DNA of 64,000 nucleotides from RPQJ01 sp963754125 (GTDB taxonomy: Bacteria > Pseudomonadota > Gammaproteobacteria > Steroidobacterales > Steroidobacteraceae), in NCBI GenBank assembly GCA_963754125.1, contig CAVWEX010000001.1, positions 558,001 to 622,000 of the forward strand, written 5' to 3'. The position numbers were made by a program, and so were the translations under genes. Below, in pieces: positions 59,078 through 64,000 of the stretch (positions are counted from its first letter, which is position 1; each line of letters begins with the position of its first letter). Under the pieces are notes generated by a model. That model saw only the letters and a list, made by a program, of their open reading frames with translations, made no database searches and was not told the origin of the DNA.

Positions 59078-60488
59078 ATGTCCACGCCGATCCCGATGCT
59101 CGACCTGATGTTCTTCCTCACGGAGACCGTGGACAACCCGCGGCACGTGGGCTCGGTGCTCATCTTCAAGCGTCCGCGCGGCGGCCGCGAGGTCGTTCGC
59201 GAGATCGTGGCGGCCTATCGCGCCGCGAAGCCCCTGCCGCCGTTCAACCGCATCCCCGTGTTCAGGAAGTCCGGCATGCCGCTGTGGCAGGAGGTCGAGC
59301 GCATCGACCCCTCGCACCACGTGCTGCACCTCGCCCTGCCCTCGCCCGGTTCCGACCAGCAGCTGCACGAGCTGATCGCCGACCTGCACGCGCCGATCCT
59401 CGAGCGGCATCGCCCCGGCTGGAAGGTGTACGTCATCGAGGGGCTGGCCGGGAACCGCTTCGCGATCTACCACAAGGTCCACCACGCGCTGGTGGACGGC
59501 GAGTCCGGCATGGCGATCCTGCGCCGCTCGCTCGCCGACTCGCCACGCGACCGCCACATCCGCGCGACCGTGGCGCTCGCAACCGCGATACGGCCGCGAC
59601 CGACGCCCCACGGCCTGCGCGAGACCCTGGAGCTCGAGGCCCAGGCGACTCGCGCGGCGCACGCTCTCGATCGGCCGCAGTTCGATCCGCATCGCGGAGG
59701 AAACCCTGGGCGGGCTGCTGGGCTACTCGCCCGCGCACGCGCGCGCCTTCACCGCGCCCCGCACGCCGATGAACGACCCGATCTTCAACGCGCGCTCGAT
59801 CTCGCACGTGGCGCTGCCGCTCGCGGACATGAAGGCCGTGGCGCGGGCCTGGGACGCCACGCTCAACGACGTCGCGCTGTGCGTGGTCGACGCGGGCGTG
59901 AACCGCTACCTGCGGGCGATGGGTCGCGCCCCCGAGCATCCGCTGGTGAGCATCTGCCCCGTCTCCCTGCACGACCCGAAGGTGAAGCAGGCGACGACCA
60001 ACGTCTCGGCGATCTGGCCGGGGCTCGGCCCGGCGTCGGCGCCGATCGACCGGCGCATGCGGACCATCATGGCGAACACCCGCGCCGCCAAGGCACAGAT
60101 CGGCACGCTCGGCCGGGACGCGGCCTATGCCTACGCGGTCATGGCCTTCGCGTTGTCCGAGACGCTGACCATCGCGCGGCCCGAGGCGCTGGGCCTGCTG
60201 CCCGCGAACATGCTGATCTCGAACGTCCGCGGGCCCGACCGGCCGCTGTACCTGAATGGGGCGCGGCTCGAGGCGCTGTTTCCCGTCTCGACGCTGATCG
60301 CGGGCGTCGGGCTCAACGTCACGTTCATGTCCTACGCCGGCCGGGTCGTGTTCGGCTTCACGGCGAACGGCTCAGCGCTCCCGGAGGTCGAGAGCATGGC
60401 GCGGTACACGGCGGAGGCGCTCGTGGCGCTGCAGCGGGCGTCGGCCAGACGCATCGGCGCAGCGCGCCCGAAGACCCGTCGCGCCTGA
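59078..60488 (+). CDS. WS/DGAT wax ester synthase/diacylglycerol acyltransferase, one frameshift region as read
   Basis: An about 470-residue bifunctional acyltransferase that esterifies fatty alcohols or diacylglycerol with acyl-CoA. The catalytic HHALVDG motif is at residues 135-141 (KVHHALVDGESGMAIL); the C-terminal half has the conserved NDVALCVVDAGVNRYL, LLPANMLISNVRGPDRPLYLNG and GVGLNVTFMSYAGRVVFGF. A frame change occurs around 59660-59700. ATG 59078 has GGGGAG six bases upstream; ATG 59072 and TTG 59063 are weaker. It closes the reductase-diiron module and implies storage lipid synthesis. Confidence 0.86.
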
Positions 60489-60562
60489 ACGGCTCCGGGT
60501 TTTTCTAACGCCGAGCTAACAAGCGCCCGATTACGCTTCCAGGCGTCTCGGGAGGCTGGCGC

Positions 60563-60655
60563 ATGGAAATTGTCGTTCTGTTGGTGACCGCGGCCCTGTG
60601 CGGCGCGACCTGGGGTCTGTTCCGGCTGTGTGTGCGGCTGAGGGGGCCGTCATGA
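60563..60655 (+). CDS. 30-residue membrane microprotein preceding kdpF
   Basis: ATG 60563 follows GGGAGG (60550-60555) at good spacing and opens a 30-codon frame, MEIVVLLVTAALCGATWGLF then RLCVRLRGPS, stopping at TGA 60653-60655. It has one hydrophobic helix (residues 3-20) followed by an Arg-rich, positive-inside tail. The stop overlaps the kdpF ATG (ATGA), so it is translationally coupled to kdpFAB. I do not recognise it as a named Kdp subunit; it may be a second small regulatory peptide of the complex, or simply a leader peptide. Confidence 0.6.
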   Translation: MEIVVLLVTAALCGATWGLFRLCVRLRGPS

Positions 60656-60744
60656 CCCCGGTGGACGTGATCGGCCTGCTGCTGGCCGTCGGACTCCTCG
60701 TCTATCTCGTGGTCGCGCTGCTGTATCCGGAGAAATTCCAATGA
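60652..60744 (+). CDS. kdpF: Potassium-transporting ATPase small subunit KdpF
   Basis: A 30-residue peptide, MTPVDVIGLLLAVGLLVYLV followed by VALLYPEKFQ. The single helix and the LLYPEKF-type ending are characteristic of KdpF, which stabilises the KdpFABC complex in the inner membrane. The ATG overlaps the stop of the microprotein, and its own TGA overlaps the kdpA ATG, so the three cistrons are joined by two ATGA junctions. Confidence 0.93.
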   Translation: MTPVDVIGLLLAVGLLVYLVVALLYPEKFQ

Positions 60745-62486
60745 CCGGCCAGGGACTGCTGCAGATGGGACTGTTCCTGTCCGTGCTGCTGCTGCTCGTG
60801 AAGCCGCTCGGCGCCTACATGGCGGCCGTCTTCCAGGGCGAACGCACGTTCCTGTCGCCGCTCCTCGCGCCCGTCGAGCGGCTGATCTACCGCGCCGCTG
60901 GCGTCGACCCCGCGCGGGAATCGGACTGGAAGGGCTACGCCCTCGGCGTCCTGCTGGCGAACCTGCTCGGCCTGATCGCGGTGTACGCGTTGCAGCGCCT
61001 GCAGGCCGTGTTGCCGCTCAATCCGCAGGGGTTCGGCGCCGTCTCGCCCGATTCGTCGTTCAACACGGCGGTCAGCTTCGCCACCAACACGAACTGGCAG
61101 GGCTATGCCGGCGAAGCGACGATGAGCTACCTGACGCAGATGCTCGGGCTCGCCGTGCAGAATTTCCTGTCGGCGGCCTCCGGAATGGCGGTGCTGATCG
61201 CGTTGATCCGCGGCTTCGTGCGCCATCAGACCCGGGAGATCGGCAATTTCTGGGTCGATCTGACCCGCAGCACGCTCTACGTGCTGCTGCCCTTGTCGGT
61301 GCTGCTGGCGGTCGTTCTCGCGGCGCAGGGCGTCGTGCAGAGCTTCGCCCCTTACCAGACGGCGAGCCTCGTCGAGCCCGTGGTCATGAGGGACGACACC
61401 GTCACCGAGCAGACGCTGCCGCTCGGTCCGGCGGCCAGCCAGGTTGCGATCAAGCAGCTCGGCACCAACGGCGGCGGGTTCTTCAACACCAACTCGGCAC
61501 ACCCGTTCGAGAACCCGACGCCGTTGACGAATTTCCTCGAGGTGCTGGCGATCCTGCTGATCCCGGCGGCGCTCTGCTACACGTTCGGCAGCATGGTCAA
61601 CGACAAGCGCCAGGGCTGGGCGTTGCTGGCCGCCATGCTGGTGATCTTCGTGCCGTTGATGGTCGGTGCGTTCTCCGCCGAGCAGGCAGGCAACCCGCGC
61701 TTCGCGGCCTTCGGCGTGGACCAGACGGCCTCCGCCACGCAGCCGGGCGGCAACATGGAAGGCAAGGAGATGCGATTCGGCATCGCCAACTCCGCGCTCT
61801 GGGCGACGGCCACGACCGCGGCGTCGAACGGCTCCGTGAACTCCATGCACGATTCGTTCACGCCGCTGGGCGGCCTGGTGCCGATGTGGCTCATGCAACT
61901 CGGCGAAGTCGTGTTCGGCGGCGTCGGCAGCGGACTCTACGGCATGCTGATGTTCGCCGTGATCGCGGTGTTCATTGCCGGGCTGATGGTCGGGCGCACG
62001 CCCGAATACCTCGGCAAGAAGATCGAGGCCTACGAGGTCAAGATGGCGGCGATCGTGCTGCTCGTGCCCTGCGTGGCGGTGCTGCTCGGCACCGCCGTGG
62101 CAGTCATGGTGCCGGCGGCCACCGCAAGTGTCGCCAACCCCGGCGCGCACGGGTTCTCTGAGATCCTGTATGCATTCTCGTCCGCCGGCAACAACAACGG
62201 CAGCGCATTCGCGGGACTCTCCGCCAACACGCCGTTCTACAACTTCGCACTCGGCATCGCGATGTGGGTGTCGCGCTACTGGCTGATGATCCCGGTGCTG
62301 GCGATTGCCGGCAGCCTGGCCGGGAAGCGTGCCACCGCAATCACCGCGGGCACGTTGCCCACGCACACGCCGTTGTTCGTGACGTTGCTGGTGACGACCG
62401 TGCTGCTGGTCGGCGCGTTGACGTTCCTGCCCGCGCTCGCCCTCGGGCCGATCGTGGAACACCTGCAGTTGTACGGGGCCCAGTGA
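60741..62486 (+). CDS. kdpA: Potassium-transporting ATPase subunit A
   Basis: A 581-residue channel-like subunit that selects and conducts K+. The four selectivity-filter-like segments are visible, for example FNTAVSFATNTNWQGYAGE, IKQLGTNGGGFFNTNSAHPFENPT, SNGSVNSMHDSFTPLGGLVP and YAFSSAGNNNGSAFAGL. The N-terminal helix and multiple further helices match KdpA in length. The frame is intact. kdpB begins 2 bp after the stop. Confidence 0.97.
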   Translation: MTGQGLLQMGLFLSVLLLLVKPLGAYMAAVFQGERTFLSPLLAPVERLIYRAAGVDPARESDWKGYALGVLLANLLGLIAVYALQRLQAVLPLNPQGFGAVSPDSSFNTAVSFATNTNWQGYAGEATMSYLTQMLGLAVQNFLSAASGMAVLIALIRGFVRHQTREIGNFWVDLTRSTLYVLLPLSVLLAVVLAAQGVVQSFAPYQTASLVEPVVMRDDTVTEQTLPLGPAASQVAIKQLGTNGGGFFNTNSAHPFENPTPLTNFLEVLAILLIPAALCYTFGSMVNDKRQGWALLAAMLVIFVPLMVGAFSAEQAGNPRFAAFGVDQTASATQPGGNMEGKEMRFGIANSALWATATTAASNGSVNSMHDSFTPLGGLVPMWLMQLGEVVFGGVGSGLYGMLMFAVIAVFIAGLMVGRTPEYLGKKIEAYEVKMAAIVLLVPCVAVLLGTAVAVMVPAATASVANPGAHGFSEILYAFSSAGNNNGSAFAGLSANTPFYNFALGIAMWVSRYWLMIPVLAIAGSLAGKRATAITAGTLPTHTPLFVTLLVTTVLLVGALTFLPALALGPIVEHLQLYGAQ

Positions 62487-62487
62487 C

Positions 62488-64000
62488 ATGACGACCACGC
62501 ATGCCGGCACCCCTGCGCTCAGCCGGCCGATCCTGCTGCAGGGAATCCGCGACTCCTTCGCCAAGCTCGACCCGCGCGTGCAGGTCCGCAACCCGGTGAT
62601 GTTCGTCGTCTTGGTCGGCAGTCTCTTCACGACGGTCCTGGGCGTCGCCGCGGCGCTCGGGTTGGCGCCGGATGCAGGCCGCCCCGGGTTCGTGCTGATG
62701 GTCTCGGCGTGGTTGTGGCTGACGGTGCTGTTTGCGAACTTCGCCGAGGCACTCGCGGAAGGACGGGGCAAGGCCCAGGCCGCGGCGCTGCGCTCCACCC
62801 GCCGGGAGGTGCAGGCCAGGAAGCTCAAGAGCCGGCGCCCGGAGGACGGCCACAGCCTCGTCCAGGCGTCCTCGCTGCGACGCGACGACATCGTGCTGGT
62901 CGAAGCGCGTGACATCATTCCGGCGGACGGCGAGGTGATCGACGGCGTGGCCTCGGTGGACGAGAGCGCGATCACCGGTGAATCCGCTCCGGTGCTGCGC
63001 GAGTCCGGTGGCGATTTCTGCTCGGTCACCGGCGGCACGCGCGTGCTGTCGGACTGGCTGGTGGTGCGCGTCACCAGCAATCCGGGCGAGGCCTTCCTCG
63101 ACCGCATGATCGCCATGGTCGAGGGCGCCAGGCGCGGCAAGACGCCGAATGAGATCGCGCTGTCCATCCTGCTGTCGTTCCTGACGCTGGTGTTCCTGCT
63201 GGCCACGGTCACGCTTGCGCCGTTCTCCAGGCATGCGGTTGCGACGGCAGGGGTGGGCACGGCGGTCACCGCGGTCGTGCTGGTCGCATTGCTCGTCTGC
63301 CTGATCCCCACCACGATCGGCGGCCTGCTCTCGGCCATCGGCATCGCCGGCATGGATCGCATGGTGCGATCGAACGTGATCGCGACGTCCGGCCGTGCGG
63401 TGGAAGCCGCCGGCGACGTCGACGTGCTGCTGCTCGACAAGACGGGCACCATCACGCTCGGCGACCGCCAGGCGTCCGCATTCCACCCGGCGCCCGGCGT
63501 GAAGGAGCAGGACCTCGCGGACGCCGCGCAGCTGGCGTCGCTCGCGGACGAGACGCCCGAGGGCCGATCCATCGTCGTGCTCGCCAAGCAGCTCTTCCAG
63601 CTCCGCGGGCGGGACCTCGCCAGCACGGCGCACGAGTTCCACAAGTTCTCGGCGCAGAGCCGCATGAGCGGTGTCGACCTCGAAGGACGTCGGTTGCGCA
63701 AGGGCGCCGCCGACGCGGTGCGCAGGTTCGTCGAGACGGAGGGCGGCGCCTGGCCGGTCGCGGTCTCGCAACAGGTGGAGACGGTGGCGCGCGCCGGCGC
63801 GACCCCGCTCGTCGTGGCCGACGGCCGGCGCGTGCTCGGCGTGATCGAGCTGCGTGACATCGTCAAGGGCGGCATCCGCGAGCGGTTCGCGGAGCTGCGC
63901 CAGATGGGCATCAAGACCGTGATGGTCACCGGGGACAACCGGCTGACGGCGGCGGCGATCGCTGCGGAGGCCGGCGTCGACGACTTCCTCGCCGAAGCAA
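62488..64000 (+). CDS. kdpB: Potassium-transporting ATPase subunit B, 3' end outside the window
   Basis: The frame is open from ATG 62488 to the window end, about 504 residues of a usual 680-690. It is the P1A-type catalytic subunit: the actuator TGES in DESAITGESAPVLRESG, the helix region LLVCLIPTTIGGLLSAIGIAGMDRM, the phosphorylation site LLLDKTGTITLGDR and the P-domain MVTGDNRLTAAAIAAEAGVD. It hydrolyses ATP to drive K+ uptake through KdpA at low external K+. kdpC and the kdpDE sensor genes are expected downstream. Confidence 0.96.
   Translation, partial: MTTTHAGTPALSRPILLQGIRDSFAKLDPRVQVRNPVMFVVLVGSLFTTVLGVAAALGLAPDAGRPGFVLMVSAWLWLTVLFANFAEALAEGRGKAQAAALRSTRREVQARKLKSRRPEDGHSLVQASSLRRDDIVLVEARDIIPADGEVIDGVASVDESAITGESAPVLRESGGDFCSVTGGTRVLSDWLVVRVTSNPGEAFLDRMIAMVEGARRGKTPNEIALSILLSFLTLVFLLATVTLAPFSRHAVATAGVGTAVTAVVLVALLVCLIPTTIGGLLSAIGIAGMDRMVRSNVIATSGRAVEAAGDVDVLLLDKTGTITLGDRQASAFHPAPGVKEQDLADAAQLASLADETPEGRSIVVLAKQLFQLRGRDLASTAHEFHKFSAQSRMSGVDLEGRRLRKGAADAVRRFVETEGGAWPVAVSQQVETVARAGATPLVVADGRRVLGVIELRDIVKGGIRERFAELRQMGIKTVMVTGDNRLTAAAIAAEAGVDDFLAEA

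Noticed and set aside
60489..60562. Rho-independent terminator after the WS/DGAT gene (GGGTTTTTC)
   Set aside because: The T-run is short and the preceding bases give only a weak, mispaired stem.
60702..63938. Long minus-strand open frame (over 1,000 codons) opposite kdpA and kdpB
   Set aside because: Shadow of kdpAB, low-complexity composition and no recognisable fold.

Overview
The window is GC-rich, densely packed bacterial DNA with short intergenic gaps and many 4-bp ATGA/GTGA overlaps. Gene content points to a metabolically versatile Pseudomonadota, most likely a high-GC gammaproteobacterium. The supporting features are a form IC (red-type) RuBisCO with CbbX, NikR, TonB receptors, Hcp, a WS/DGAT acyltransferase and Kdp. 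Genus cannot be told from this sequence. I saw no rRNA, tRNA, CRISPR array or complete insertion sequence.

Layout. (1) 1-6171: sulfolactate catabolism (suyB, comC, slcC) runs straight into glycerol catabolism (glpD, glpK); slcC and glpD overlap by 4 bp. (2) 6182-11865: a sterol-desaturase-type membrane hydroxylase, a low-information gap, an orphan hcp with a TPR-methyltransferase, a cardiolipin synthase and a small predicted outer-membrane protein. (3) 12149-14833: nikR diverges from a TonB-dependent receptor across a near-perfect NikR operator. (4) 14985-28257: a catabolic island with an M3-like metallopeptidase, a thiolase and IclR regulator diverging from aminotransferase, semialdehyde dehydrogenase, 3-oxoadipate-type CoA-transferase and a second aminotransferase, then a BapA/DmpA-type aminopeptidase, an APC permease and an M14-like carboxypeptidase. 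(5) 28386-35863: a RetSat/CrtI-type oxidoreductase, a Sel1-prolyl-hydroxylase fusion, an SDR epimerase, a P-type ATPase and a membrane-anchored TIR protein. (6) 35872-41707: a Calvin-cycle operon (cbbL-S-X-F-P) diverging from cbbR. (7) 41478-50017: lipases and acyltransferases, a haloalkane dehalogenase, PhzF, a CDF transporter, an MDR oxidoreductase, an AGCS symporter and a surface-adhesin-E-like protein. (8) 50149-60488: enoyl-CoA hydratase, a MerR regulator, a badly frame-disrupted tripartite ABC efflux operon, then ferredoxin reductase, diiron protein and WS/DGAT. A 14-bp motif upstream of merR recurs, extended into a perfect palindrome, upstream of the reductase. (9) 60563-64000: the start of kdp, with an extra 30-residue membrane microprotein ahead of kdpF.

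Base quality. About half the window reads cleanly, but some fifteen to twenty genes carry single-base indels, mostly an extra G or C, while the protein continues intact in another frame. They are densest in the efflux operon (51974-56667). I read most as residual assembly error rather than gene decay, but this cannot be settled from the sequence alone.

How it fits together. The organism appears able to desulfonate sulfolactate to pyruvate and sulfite, use glycerol, fix CO2, and degrade peptides or unusual amino acids to a 3-oxoacyl-CoA that is thiolysed. It probably makes and modifies storage neutral lipid. The most suggestive undescribed combinations are the two-transaminase/3-oxoadipate module next to a beta-aminopeptidase, and the MerR-linked reductase-diiron-WS/DGAT module.
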